From Vibrio sp. CDRSL-10 TSBA (lineage in GTDB: Bacteria > Pseudomonadota > Gammaproteobacteria > Enterobacterales > Vibrionaceae): a stretch of 64,000 nucleotides of DNA. The stretch is from NCBI GenBank assembly GCA_039696685.1, contig CP155566.1:310001-374000 (forward strand). Reading direction: 5' to 3'. Within the stretch, counting starts at the first letter, position 1, and the number at the start of each line of letters is the position of its first letter. The translations under genes were made by a program, and so were the position numbers. This document shows positions 38,301 through 47,719 of the stretch, one piece after another. The notes beneath the pieces are model-generated. The model was not told the DNA's origin. It was given only the letters and a program-made list of their open reading frames with translations, and made no database searches.

Positions 38301-39944
38301 ATGCGTAAAGTGGTTATCGGTGTCATGATCGCGGCCTTAATGGGGTGTTCGATGGGACATCGGGATCCGGTCGAGGTAAAGAAGTCACTTGACCAGTCGA
38401 TCCAGGACTCAAACAGCCGTAATCTGGAGCAGTTGCCCGCTTCGGTTGAAGCCGATCTGATGCCTGATTTGCATGAGACGGAAACCGGTGCTGCGCGTAA
38501 TCTCAAACGCTTTCGCATTCAGGCCAAAGATGTGGATGCCAAGGCCTTTTTTGCCAGCTTGGTACAAAATACCGGCTACAGTGTGGCTATCCACCCTGCG
38601 GTTGAAGGCCAAATCACGGTCAATCTGAGCGACGTTACTCTGGATGAAGCCCTGGATGTGGTACGCAACCTGTACGGTTATGACATCGAAACCGAGGGGA
38701 AAGTGGTTCAGGTTTATCCGGCGGGTCTGCGCACCGTGACCATTCCGGTCGACTATCTGCAGTTTAAGCGCAGCGGCCGTTCGTTAACCTCCATTACCAC
38801 CGGTACCATTACTAACACAGATACTGATTCAAACAGCAGTAGCAGCAGTTCGTCGACCAGCAGTACGTCGAACTCATCTAACCGCAACAACAATAGCAGC
38901 AACAGTACTTCTGCGCGTGGCGGGACAGAAATCGAAACCACCAGTGAAAGTGATTTCTGGCCGCAGCTGGAAACCGCCGTTGGCCGCCTGATTGGCAGCG
39001 GGCGTGGTCAGAGTGTGGTGGTGACGCCACAAGCGGGTGTGATCACTCTGCGCGCCTATCCGGATGAAATCCGTGAAGTGCGCCGTTTTCTTGATGTGTC
39101 GCAGCAGCGTATGCAGCGCCAGGTAGTGCTGGAAGCTAAGATCCTGGAAGTGACCCTGACCGACAGTTATCAGCAGGGCATCAACTGGTCAAATATGTCG
39201 CTTGGTAACGGCGATGTGGTGATTAACCGGGTGGGTACGGGCAGTTCTACCCTGCCGGGGCTGGATGCGATTGGCACCTTGCTCGGCGGCCAGACCAATA
39301 TCACCATTTCAGATGGCAGTTTCAGCTCCGTGCTTAACTTTATGGCCACTCAGGGCGATCTGAATGTGCTGTCCAGCCCGCGCGTGACGGCAGCCAATAA
39401 CCAGAAAGCGGTGATCAAGGTCGGCAGTGATGAATACTATGTGACCGATCTGACCAGCGTGGTCGGCTCGGGCGACGATACGGTCGCGGCACCGAATGTT
39501 GAACTGACGCCGTTCTTCTCCGGTATCTCACTCGATGTGACGCCGCAGATTGACGATAAAGGCAATGTACTGTTGCACGTGCACCCGTCCGTGATTGAGG
39601 TTGAGCAGCAGGATAAAGAGATCACTTACAACAACAGCTCCTTTACCCTGCCACTGGCGCGCAGTTCGATTCGTGAATCGGATTCGGTGATTCGTGCTCA
39701 GGATGGTGATGTGGTGGTGATTGGCGGTCTGATGAAAACCGATACCAGTAACAGCGTGTCGAAAGTGCCGTTTTTGGGCGATATTCCTGCTCTGGGCCAC
39801 CTGTTCCGCAGCACCACTCAGACCAAGGAAAAGACCGAGCTGGTCATCCTGCTGAAGCCGACTGTCGTCGGGGTGAACACCTGGCATAAAGAGCTGGAAC
39901 GTTCGCGCGATCTGCTGCAGGAATGGTTCCCGGACGCTGAGTAA
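38301..39944 (+). CDS. mshL: MSHA secretin MshL
   Basis: Outer-membrane secretin ring through which the pilus emerges. 547 residues. Lipoprotein signal with lipobox LMGC at the N-terminus. An N-terminal secretin/TonB short domain follows near 70-120 (AFFASLVQNTGYSVAIHP). A Ser/Asn/Thr-rich linker lies near residues 173-207. The C-terminal secretin domain contains VLSSPRVTAANNQKAVIKVG and VPFLGDIPALGHLFRS. Fits between mshK and the ATPase mshM in one operon. Confidence 0.95.
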   Translation: MRKVVIGVMIAALMGCSMGHRDPVEVKKSLDQSIQDSNSRNLEQLPASVEADLMPDLHETETGAARNLKRFRIQAKDVDAKAFFASLVQNTGYSVAIHPAVEGQITVNLSDVTLDEALDVVRNLYGYDIETEGKVVQVYPAGLRTVTIPVDYLQFKRSGRSLTSITTGTITNTDTDSNSSSSSSSTSSTSNSSNRNNNSSNSTSARGGTEIETTSESDFWPQLETAVGRLIGSGRGQSVVVTPQAGVITLRAYPDEIREVRRFLDVSQQRMQRQVVLEAKILEVTLTDSYQQGINWSNMSLGNGDVVINRVGTGSSTLPGLDAIGTLLGGQTNITISDGSFSSVLNFMATQGDLNVLSSPRVTAANNQKAVIKVGSDEYYVTDLTSVVGSGDDTVAAPNVELTPFFSGISLDVTPQIDDKGNVLLHVHPSVIEVEQQDKEITYNNSSFTLPLARSSIRESDSVIRAQDGDVVVIGGLMKTDTSNSVSKVPFLGDIPALGHLFRSTTQTKEKTELVILLKPTVVGVNTWHKELERSRDLLQEWFPDAE

Positions 39945-39949
39945 CGGTT

Positions 39950-40793
39950 ATGTATCTGGCCCATTTCGGATTGGATCAGCTGCCGTTTCACCTCACCCCG
40001 GATACGCGATTGTTTCTGGGCTTAGCGCCGCATTATGAAGCGATTCAAAGTGTAGGCGCTGCACTGGAAATGGGTGAAGGCGTGATAAAAATCACCGGCG
40101 AAGTCGGTACCGGTAAAACCATGGTGTGCCGGATGCTGCTGACCCATTTGTCCTCTGATGTTGAGTTGCTCTATTTACCCAATCCGGCGCTGAGTGCGAT
40201 GGAGTTGCGTCGCGCGGTCGCGCATGAACTGCAGCTCGGAGAAACTGAGTGACAGTCAGTTGGTGGAGAGCATCCAGGCCCGTTTGATGACGCTGCATGA
40301 TGAAGGTAAACGTGTCGTCGCCATGGTGGATGAAGCGCAGGCGTTATCCGATGAAGCGCTGGAAGTGCTGCGTCTGTTCGGCAACCTGGAAACCGAGCAG
40401 ACCAAATTACTGCAGATGGTATTGATAGGCCAGCCGGAACTGGATGTGCGGCTGAGCGAGCATCATCTGCGTCAATTTCGGCAGCGAATCACTTTCAGTG
40501 CCACTCTGCGTCCGCTCAATCTGGCAGAGAGCGTTGCTTATATCGATAACCGTTTACAAAAGTCCGGTGTGGCTCAGGAGCTGTTCAGCCTCGGGCAAAA
40601 GAAAGCCTTGTGGCGCGCGTGTCATGGTATCCCGCGTCTTATCAACCAGGTGTGCCATAAAGCGCTGTTACTAGCGTTTTATGACGCTGTGCCTGAGGTG
40701 AGCAATCAGCATGTTTATGCGGCAATTCATGACACCTTTGATACCTGTAAACCCAAATTCAAAACCCCGCTGCTGTGGGGATGGAGTCAGTAA
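39950..40793 (+). CDS. mshM: MshM, ExeA-like AAA ATPase (frameshifted here)
   Basis: Membrane-associated ATPase of the ExeA/GspA group, thought to help place or assemble the secretin. Walker A GEVGTGKT and Walker B VVAMVDEAQ are intact, and the protein ends about 280 residues after its start. An extra A at 40242-40244 (GAGAAACTG) stops the first frame at LGETE. Removing it gives QLGELSDSQLVES and one open frame. The stop codon overlaps the mshN start. Confidence 0.88.
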
Positions 40794-41923
40794 TGAGTGA
40801 GATCAACAAAGCGCTGTCCCAGTTGGCGGCCAAGCGCGGAGCCTCACTGGATCAGATTGAAGCGGCCCGGGTGGCGCCGGTGAAAACCCGTCCCGGCTGG
40901 GTCTGGGCGCTGGGCGGTTGTGCGCTCAGCCTGGCTTTAGGTGGCTGGGCGGTGTCCTGGCAGGCGCCGCAAAGTCTGCCAGCGGACGAAGGGCAAGGTA
41001 AACCTGTCTTGATCGCAGCGCAGCAAACTGATTTGGCCCCGACGGTTTCGCCGACCCGCAATACCAGCCCGACGGCGATTGAAGTCTACCGGCCGTCACG
41101 TACTATTAGTGATGCGCCGCGCGAAAAAAATACAGTTCAAGCCGCTCCATCTCAGCCTCAGGCTCCATCTGTCACAGCACCGCGGTCTGCGCCGCAGCAC
41201 GAGCTTGCTGCACCTCAGCACCAGCCTGCTGCGCAGGGGGCAGGTCGTCAATCGACTGCCGATACACCGGCACAGAGCGTGGAGAGCGGTAACCGTGACG
41301 CGCACATGATGGTTGAGCAGGTGGAACTGACCCCGCAGCAACTGGCGCAAAAAGCGCTCAGCCGCGCCGATAAAGCGCTCGACAGCAATGACTTTCAGGA
41401 TGCGGTCGATGCCTACAGTGAAGCATTGCGTTATACCCCGCAGGATGAAACTGTGCGTCAGAAACTAGCGGCGCTTTACTACGGTAAAGGGGATGTACGG
41501 CGTGCGTTTGACCTGCTGCAAAACGGGATTGAACTTAATCGCCAGGGCGAGCGGCTGCGCATCGCTCTGGCGAAATTACTGATTAAAGAACAGCAGCCCG
41601 AAGCGGCTTTGTCGCCACTGGCCTTTCTGCCTGCCGCGCCATCGCAGGAGTATTTATCGCTGCGCGCCGCTCTGGCGCAAAAGAGTAAACACAACGAGCT
41701 GGCTCTGGAGAGCTACCAGTTGCTGACACAAAAAGAGCCAGGCAATGGCCGCTGGTGGCTGGGTCTGGCCATTCAGCAGGAGCGGGCGTTCACCCTGCCT
41801 GAGGCGAGAGCGTCGTATCAGCAGGCGCTGAGCAAAGTGGGGCTCTCCTCGCAATCACAAACCTTTATCCGCGATCGTCTGGCCGTGATTGCTGCTGTGG
41901 AGGAAGACAAACGTGCAAATTAA
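40793..41923 (+). CDS. mshN: MshN, TPR protein of the MSHA system
   Basis: 376 residues. One membrane segment near residues 36-55 (GWVWALGGCALSLALGGW), then a Pro/Gln/Ala-rich linker, then several tetratricopeptide repeats (residues about 180-370, for example DAVDAYSEALRYTPQDETV). ATG 40793 overlaps the mshM stop and has GGAG 6 nt upstream. Likely a scaffold between ATPase and secretin; the exact role is not established by the sequence. Confidence 0.88.
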   Translation: MSEINKALSQLAAKRGASLDQIEAARVAPVKTRPGWVWALGGCALSLALGGWAVSWQAPQSLPADEGQGKPVLIAAQQTDLAPTVSPTRNTSPTAIEVYRPSRTISDAPREKNTVQAAPSQPQAPSVTAPRSAPQHELAAPQHQPAAQGAGRQSTADTPAQSVESGNRDAHMMVEQVELTPQQLAQKALSRADKALDSNDFQDAVDAYSEALRYTPQDETVRQKLAALYYGKGDVRRAFDLLQNGIELNRQGERLRIALAKLLIKEQQPEAALSPLAFLPAAPSQEYLSLRAALAQKSKHNELALESYQLLTQKEPGNGRWWLGLAIQQERAFTLPEARASYQQALSKVGLSSQSQTFIRDRLAVIAAVEEDKRAN

Positions 41924-43638
41924 ACTTCGTAAACGCCTCGGTGACCTGCTGGTTGAAGAGGGCATTGTCAGCGAAACTGCAGCTTGATCAGGCCCTGGTA
42001 GCCCAGCGAGAGAGCGGGCGTAAGCTGGGTAGCACCCTGATTGAACTCGGCTTTCTGACCGAGCAGCAGATGCTGACCTTCTTGTCTCAGCAGCTCTCCC
42101 TGCCACTGATTGATCTCAATCGTGCCCACATCGACATTGATGCGGTACAACTGCTGCCGGAAGTTCACGCACGCCGCTTACGGGCGCTGGTGATTGGCCG
42201 TGAAGGCGATATCCTGCGTGTTGCCATGAGTGATCCGGCGGATCTGTTTGCGCAGGAATCCCTGCTGAACCAATTGCCGATGTACGGCTTTGAGTTCGTG
42301 ATTGCCTCGGAAAAGCAGCTGGTGGAAGGGTTTGACCGTTACTACCGCCGCACTAAAGAGATTGCCTCGTTTGCGGAGCAGTTGCACGCCGAGCACCAGG
42401 GCAACGACGCTTTTGACTACACCATAGGTGGTGAAGACAGCGAAGATGTCACCGTGGTGAAGTTGATCAACTCCTTGTTTGAAGATGCGATTCAGGTCGG
42501 TGCGTCGGATATTCATATTGAGCCGGAAGCGAACATGCTGCGTCTGCGCCAGCGCATCGACGGGGTATTGCATGAAACCCTGCTGAATGAAGTTAACATC
42601 GCACCGGCGCTGGTACTGCGCCTCAAACTGATGGCCAATCTGGATATTTCGGAGAAACGTTTGCCACAGGACGGCCGGTTTAATATCCGTAGTAAAGGTC
42701 AGTCGGTGGATATCCGGATGTCGACCATGCCGGTTCAGCATGGTGAGTCGGTGGTGATGCGTCTGCTTAACCAGACTTCCGGGGTTCGTAAGCTAGAAGA
42801 ATCCGGTATTCCGGAAGATCTGTTGCTGCGGTTACGTCGTCAGCTTAAGCGCCCGCATGGCATGATCCTGGTGACCGGGCCGACCGGTTCCGGTAAAACC
42901 ACCACCTTGTATGGCGCGTTGTCCGAGCTGAATGTGGCTGGTAAAAAAATCATTACCGCGGAAGATCCGGTTGAATACCGCATTGAGCGGGTCAACCAGG
43001 TTCAGGTCAATCCGAAAATTAACCTCGATTTCTCAACTCTGCTGCGGACTTTTCTGCGTCAGGACCCGGACATTATACTGGTCGGGGAGATGCGCGATCA
43101 GGAGACGGTGGAAATTGGCCTGCGTGCTGCACTGACCGGTCACCTGGTATTGTCGACGCTGCATACCAACGATGCGGTCGACAGTGCGCTGCGTCTGATT
43201 GACATGGGCGCACCCGGTTATCTGGTCGCCAGTGCGGTGCGTGCAGTGATTGCGCAGCGTCTGATCCGTAAAGTGTGTCCTGACTGTAAAAGCGAAGATG
43301 TGGTGGATGATGCGCGTCAGCAGTGGCTGGCGCAGCGTTTTCCCAATCAGGTGACGGCGCCGTTTATGCGTGGGCGCGGTTGCCAGAGCTGCAATCTGAC
43401 CGGATATCGCGGCCGGATCGGGGTATTTGAAATGCTGGAGCTGGAACATCATATGATGGATGCGCTGCGTGCCAATGACGCGGTCGGTTTTGGCCGTGCG
43501 GCGCGCGCTGATAAACAGTACAAGCCTCTGCTGGTCTCGGCGATGGAGCTGGCGCTGCAAGGCGTGGTCAGCCTGGATGAAGTGATGGCGCTCGGAGAGG
43601 GCGACTCATCCGGTATGGCCCAGGCGTTCGAGTTGTAG
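41913..43638 (+). CDS. mshE: MshE, c-di-GMP-binding pilus extension ATPase (frameshifted here)
   Basis: Cytoplasmic hexameric GspE/PilB ATPase that powers pilus extension. GTG 41913 overlaps mshN and has AGGA upstream. The N-terminus has two MshEN c-di-GMP motifs (RLGDLLVEEGIV and KLGSTLIELGFLTEQQ), which in V. cholerae MshE bind c-di-GMP. The ATPase core shows Walker A TGPTGSGKTTTL, Walker B ILVGEMRDQET, the His box STLHTNDAVD and a zinc motif CPDC...CQSC. An extra A at 41974-41976 (GCGAAACTG) breaks the frame inside the first motif. Removing it gives SELQLDQAL and a 574-residue protein. Confidence 0.93.
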
Positions 43639-43646
43639 GGTCACGT

Positions 43647-44870
43647 ATGCCAACTTATCGTTACTCAGGCCGCAATCTTGACGGCAGTAAAGCCTCCGGT
43701 TCGGTTGAAGCTCCGAACGAAGAGATAGCCGCCGATACGCTGATCAGCAAAGGCGTGATCCCGACCTCGATTGCGCGCGGTAAAAACGCGGCTAAGACCA
43801 GTTTTGACTGGCGCGCGCTGCTGGTACCGGCGGTGCCGCTTGAAGTGATGGTGATTTTCTGCCGCCAGATGTACAGCCTGACTAAAGCTGGTGTGCCGCT
43901 GCTGCGCTCAATTAAAGGCCTGACTCAAAACTGCTCCAATAAACAGTTGCAGCATGCTCTGGAAGAGGTCACGAACGAACTCACCAACGGGCGTGGTTTG
44001 TCCTCAGCGATGCAGATGCATGCCGGTGTGTTCAGCCCGTTGTTTGTGTCGATGATCAATGTCGGCGAAAATACCGGTCGTCTTGATCAGGCATTATTAC
44101 AACTGGCCAACTATTATGAGCAAGAGGTTGAAACCCGCAAACGGATCAAAACCGCGTTGCGCTATCCGACCTTTGTGATCAGTTTTATCTTACTGGCGCT
44201 GTTTATTCTTAACATCAAAGTGATTCCGCAATTTGCCAACATGTTCAATCGCTTCGGGGTTGATCTGCCGTTGCCGACCCGGATTCTGATCGGTATGTCG
44301 GACTTTTTTGTCCACTACTGGCTGGCGATGGTGGCGGCGATGGTGGCGTTGCTGTTTGCGTTTCGCGCCTGGCTCAATACCGCATCCGGGCGCGAGAAGT
44401 GGGATAAGTTCCGTCTACGTATGCCGATTGTCGGCACCATAGTTAACCGGGCGCAGTTATCGCGTTTTTCCCGCACGTTTTCTTTAATGTTGCGCGCCGG
44501 TGTGCCGCTTAATCAGTCGTTAGCGCTGGCAGCAGAGGCGCTCGACAACAAGTTTCTTGAAGCGCGCCTGCTGGAGATGAAAGCCGCGATTGAAGCCGGC
44601 AGCAGTGTATCATCCACGGCGATCAACAGCGGGGTGTTTACCCCCTTGGTGATCCAGATGATCGCGGTTGGTGAAGAGACCGGCCGGATTGATGAGCTGC
44701 TGCTCGAAGTGTCTGATTTTTATGATCGGGAAGTGGATTACGATCTGAAAACCCTGACCGCCAGGATCGAACCGATCCTGCTGGTCATCGTGGCCGCAAT
44801 GGTGCTGGTGCTGGCGCTGGGTATCTTCCTGCCGATGTGGGGCATGATGGATGCCATCAAAGGGCGTTAG
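43647..44870 (+). CDS. mshG: MshG, inner-membrane platform protein
   Basis: GspF/PilC family polytopic protein that couples the extension ATPase to pilin polymerisation. 407 residues with two T2SSF domains (FCRQMYSLTKAGVPLLRSI and FSRTFSLMLRAGVPLNQSL) and three hydrophobic segments, the last at the C-terminus (LVIVAAMVLVLALGIFLPMW). It begins 8 nt after mshE. Confidence 0.95.
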   Translation: MPTYRYSGRNLDGSKASGSVEAPNEEIAADTLISKGVIPTSIARGKNAAKTSFDWRALLVPAVPLEVMVIFCRQMYSLTKAGVPLLRSIKGLTQNCSNKQLQHALEEVTNELTNGRGLSSAMQMHAGVFSPLFVSMINVGENTGRLDQALLQLANYYEQEVETRKRIKTALRYPTFVISFILLALFILNIKVIPQFANMFNRFGVDLPLPTRILIGMSDFFVHYWLAMVAAMVALLFAFRAWLNTASGREKWDKFRLRMPIVGTIVNRAQLSRFSRTFSLMLRAGVPLNQSLALAAEALDNKFLEARLLEMKAAIEAGSSVSSTAINSGVFTPLVIQMIAVGEETGRIDELLLEVSDFYDREVDYDLKTLTARIEPILLVIVAAMVLVLALGIFLPMWGMMDAIKGR

Positions 44871-44872
44871 CA

Positions 44873-45373
44873 GTGCTCACACTGCGTTCCGGCCCGTTTT
44901 TGTGGGCTTTGGTGGTATTAAGTCTGATCGCGGTCATGTTTTCGGCCTGGCAGCCGATAAACAGAGAATTACAGCGTACCGCGTTTGAGGTTGCCAGCGG
45001 CCGTATGATTGAGCGGGCTAACTTTTACAAGCAGGAGTGGCTGCTGCGCGGTAAACCGCAGCGCAGTCAGATTGACGGTGAGTGGATTGAATTTTCCCCG
45101 CACGGCTGGCTCTATCCGCGTTTGGGCGCCAAGACAGAGCATGGCAAGGGGGATAATGGCGCGCTGCATGCAGAGATAAGCGGCGAGGTGGATTGCTCGG
45201 CTCTGTTAGCGCTGCTTTATCCGGATGTCAGGATTCTCAATCAGCCGCCGCGGGTGACCGGCACAACGCTGAGTAACGGCTATGATTGTGTGTTTGATTA
45301 TCACGGCTACAATACGATAGAAATACGGTTACAGAACAACAAGTTTTCAGCGCATATCCAGCCAGAGCCTTAA
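44873..45373 (+). CDS. mshF: MSHA biogenesis protein MshF
   Basis: About 166 residues with one N-terminal membrane segment (FLWALVVLSLIAVMFSAW) and a small periplasmic domain. The GTG at 44873, two nt after the mshG stop, is preferred over starts inside mshG. It is the last gene of the assembly block, followed by an 87-bp gap with a possible promoter for the pilin block. Function in the pilus is unknown. Confidence 0.82.
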   Translation: MLTLRSGPFLWALVVLSLIAVMFSAWQPINRELQRTAFEVASGRMIERANFYKQEWLLRGKPQRSQIDGEWIEFSPHGWLYPRLGAKTEHGKGDNGALHAEISGEVDCSALLALLYPDVRILNQPPRVTGTTLSNGYDCVFDYHGYNTIEIRLQNNKFSAHIQPEP

Positions 45374-45401
45374 GCTGGATTCTAACTGATGTATCACGAA
45401 G

Positions 45402-45429
45402 TTGAGCGAAAACGGGTTGCCAGTATATG
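45402..45429 (+). promoter_or_regulatory. Possible promoter of the pilin block
   Basis: TTGAGC (45402-45407), 16 bases, TATATG (45424-45429), about 30 bp before mshB. The position suits a separate structural operon, as described for V. cholerae MSHA genes, but the match is only moderate. Confidence 0.4.
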
Positions 45430-45460
45430 CAACAATAATGAGTGTGTTAGGATTAGAGAT

Positions 45461-46034
45461 ATGAATAAGCAGTCGGGTTTTACCCTGGTTGAATTGGTCA
45501 TTGTGATCGTGGTGGTCGGTTTGCTGGCGGTCGCGGCATTACCGCGTTTTCTTGACGTCACCGATGAAGCGAAAAAAGCCAGCATAGAAGGTGTGGCCGG
45601 TGGTTATGCCACCGGTGTGCTCTCTGCCCGCGCGCAGTGGGAAGCTGGATCGCGTCCGAGCACCACCATTGGCAATGAGCGTTACAACACGGTCAACTAT
45701 GACGGTATGGATTTCTGGCTGACCCGCGCTCAGGACAGCAGCGGTACCAGCACAGATTTTCGTGACGGTTATCCGTTTGCTATTAATCAGGACAGCACCA
45801 CGGTTTCCGGGCAGTCTGGATGACCAGAACTGCGTCGACCTGATGGAAAACCTGCTGCAGAACCCGCCGCAAGTCGATACGGTGGCCAATGCCAGCAGTA
45901 ATGATGATATCCGATACAGCGCACAGGCTGACAGCAGTAACTGGACCTGCACTTATGTGCAGCAGGAAGGGAACAGCGAACATCAGTTTGTGTATGAGAT
46001 CCGAACCGGCCGGGTAACGGTCACCTTACAATAA
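45461..46034 (+). CDS. mshB: MshB, minor type IV pilin (frameshifted here)
   Basis: Prepilin of the MSHA system. ATG 45461 gives the short leader MNKQSG and then FTLVELVIVIVVVGLLAVAA, the class III signal cleaved by prepilin peptidase before Phe. The C-terminal part contains a Cys pair for a disulfide (DQNCVD, WTCTYV). An extra T at 45804-45806 (CGGTTTCCGG) stops the first frame at VSGQSG. Removing it reads TVPGSLDDQNC and gives 190 residues. Confidence 0.88.
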
Positions 46035-46067
46035 GCGATTTATTTTTCTGAAAGAGAGAGAGTTACA

Positions 46068-46541
46068 ATGAAAAGACAAGGCGGTTTTACCCTTATCGAA
46101 CTGGTGGTGGTGATCGTAATTCTGGGTATCCTGGCGGTTACAGCAGCACCCCGTTTCCTGAATTTGCAATCTGATGCTAGAGCGTCAGCACTTCAAGGTC
46201 TGAAAGGCGCCATGCAAGGTGCTGCGGGTATTGTTTATGGTAAGGCTGCGATTAACGGGGTTGAAACTAGCGATGAGTTAGTTGTTGTTTCTTCTGAAGA
46301 AAGCAATATAAATACTATTTTTGGGTATCCTACTGCTAGCAGTGCAGGCATTATTGCTGCTATGAAAGGTTTTGATAGTGACGGTGATTGGCAAGTTTCA
46401 GGCGGTGCTGACACTGCTGGAGCTGAAATACAAGTCACGACTGCGGGAAGTAACCCAAACTGGACTTGTAGTGTTAGATATAAAGCAGCAACCTCTGGAG
46501 CTGAACCTGTCATTACAGCGCCAGATGCAGATAATTGTTAA
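46068..46541 (+). CDS. mshA: MshA, major pilin of the mannose-sensitive haemagglutinin
   Basis: Main structural subunit of the MSHA type IV pilus used for surface and chitin attachment. 157 residues: leader MKRQGG, then FTLIELVVVIVILGILAVTA, and a C-terminal Cys pair (WTCSVRY and the final DNC) forming the disulfide loop. An AGAGAGAG purine tract serves as ribosome site. From about 46240 to 46541 the sequence is visibly richer in A and T than its neighbours and uses different codons. This fits exchange of the exposed, variable half of the pilin between strains. Confidence 0.93.
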   Translation: MKRQGGFTLIELVVVIVILGILAVTAAPRFLNLQSDARASALQGLKGAMQGAAGIVYGKAAINGVETSDELVVVSSEESNINTIFGYPTASSAGIIAAMKGFDSDGDWQVSGGADTAGAEIQVTTAGSNPNWTCSVRYKAATSGAEPVITAPDADNC

Positions 46542-46553
46542 TTAGATATATCC

Positions 46554-46580
46554 AAAGGCCAGCCTCGCTGGCCTTTATTG
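46554..46580 (+). terminator. Terminator-like hairpin after mshA
   Basis: Perfect 10-bp stem AAAGGCCAGC / GCTGGCCTTT with loop CTC and a weak T-rich tail (ATTGCTTT). It may stop most transcripts after the abundant pilin and let a minority read into mshC. Confidence 0.75.
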
Positions 46581-46661
46581 CTTTAGCCGGCCCGAAATCA
46601 CAACCTGATCGTTGACCGGCTTGCTACACTTACCGTTTATCTTTCCTTAACCTGAGAATCG

Positions 46662-47156
46662 ATGCGCACACCTGCTCGCACTAACGCCGGGTTTACCCTG
46701 GTGGAATTGATCGTGGTGATCATACTGATCGGCATTGTGTCTGTGTATGCAGCCAGCCGCTTTATTGGTGTGGCGAGCTTTTCTGCCTTTACCGCGCAGG
46801 AGCAGGCGATCTCGATTATCCGCCAGATTCAGCTCAGCCGCATGCAATCCAACCTCAGCGCCGAGCAACTGCAAAGTAACGGTTATTACACGCTGGCGGT
46901 GACGCCGGACTGTTTAGGCTCGGTAGCGTCCTGCCAGGCCAACCTTGATGATGCACGCAGCGATGTGCTGCGCGGTGACCAACTCTCTTTCGTCTCTTCT
47001 GCTGCTCTGGATAACCAGAGCTTGTCGTTTGACCTGCTCGGTAATCCGGTCGGTATTACTCAGCCCGGCCTGACGATACTGATCAGCGCGCCGGACAGCT
47101 CAACCCAGATTTGTATTAACTCGCAAGGTTATGTGTCGCGCGGAGGCTGCGTATGA
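46662..47156 (+). CDS. mshC: MshC, minor pilin-like protein
   Basis: 164 residues with prepilin leader ending in NAG and FTLVELIVVIILIGIVSVYA. A Cys pair (DCLGSVASC) and a C-terminal CINSQGYVSRGGC. It is a GspH-like minor pilin likely to prime or cap the fibre. Starts 120 bp after mshA and overlaps mshD. Confidence 0.9.
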   Translation: MRTPARTNAGFTLVELIVVIILIGIVSVYAASRFIGVASFSAFTAQEQAISIIRQIQLSRMQSNLSAEQLQSNGYYTLAVTPDCLGSVASCQANLDDARSDVLRGDQLSFVSSAALDNQSLSFDLLGNPVGITQPGLTILISAPDSSTQICINSQGYVSRGGCV

Positions 47157-47719
47157 TGCGCCAGCGCGGTTTCACCCTGATTGAAAGCATTGTGGTGATG
47201 GTGATTATTGGCCTGGCGATGGTGACTCTGGTCAGTTTTCTCTATCCGCAGGTCGAGCGCTCGGCCGCGCCGCATTACCAGACCCGCGCCGCTAACCTTG
47301 GCCAGAGCATGATGAGCCAGATCCTGGCGCTTGGTTTTGATGCCAACAGTGATTTTGACGGCGGTTTTTTGCGTTGTGGTGAAGAGGGCGCCGAGCCTTG
47401 CACTCCTCCTGAATCACTGGGGCGGGACGATGAAGCAACGCCGGATGAGTTTAACGACGTCGATGACTATATTGGCTGCTGGTACAGCGACAGTGCGAAC
47501 GATTGCGGTTCGAATCCCGATGTTTATCCGCTGGCCAATGTTCTCGGTCAGGATGTCAGTGCTAACTATCGCCATTTTACCGTGACCGTGGCCGTCAGTT
47601 ATGCAGGCAGTAGCTATCAGCCGGTGGCTGCGGTCACTGAGCTTAAGCAGATTCGCCTGACGGTGGATACCGGCGGTTATGGCCAGTACCAGTTTGTTGC
47701 CTACCGGGGGAATTATTGA
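47153..47719 (+). CDS. mshD: MshD, minor pilin-like protein
   Basis: 188 residues, leader MMRQRG followed by FTLIESIVVMVIIGLAMVTL. The fifth residue of the mature form is Glu as in true pilins. Two ATG codons stand side by side at 47153/47156 in an overlap with the mshC stop. GspI/PilV-like minor pilin. Confidence 0.9.
   Translation: MMRQRGFTLIESIVVMVIIGLAMVTLVSFLYPQVERSAAPHYQTRAANLGQSMMSQILALGFDANSDFDGGFLRCGEEGAEPCTPPESLGRDDEATPDEFNDVDDYIGCWYSDSANDCGSNPDVYPLANVLGQDVSANYRHFTVTVAVSYAGSSYQPVAAVTELKQIRLTVDTGGYGQYQFVAYRGNY

Noticed and set aside
40238..40244. mshM frameshift placed at the GG of CTCGGAG
   Set aside because: Possible on reading frame alone, but deleting an A from GAAAC restores the frame equally well and matches all other sites. 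The exact base needs resequencing.
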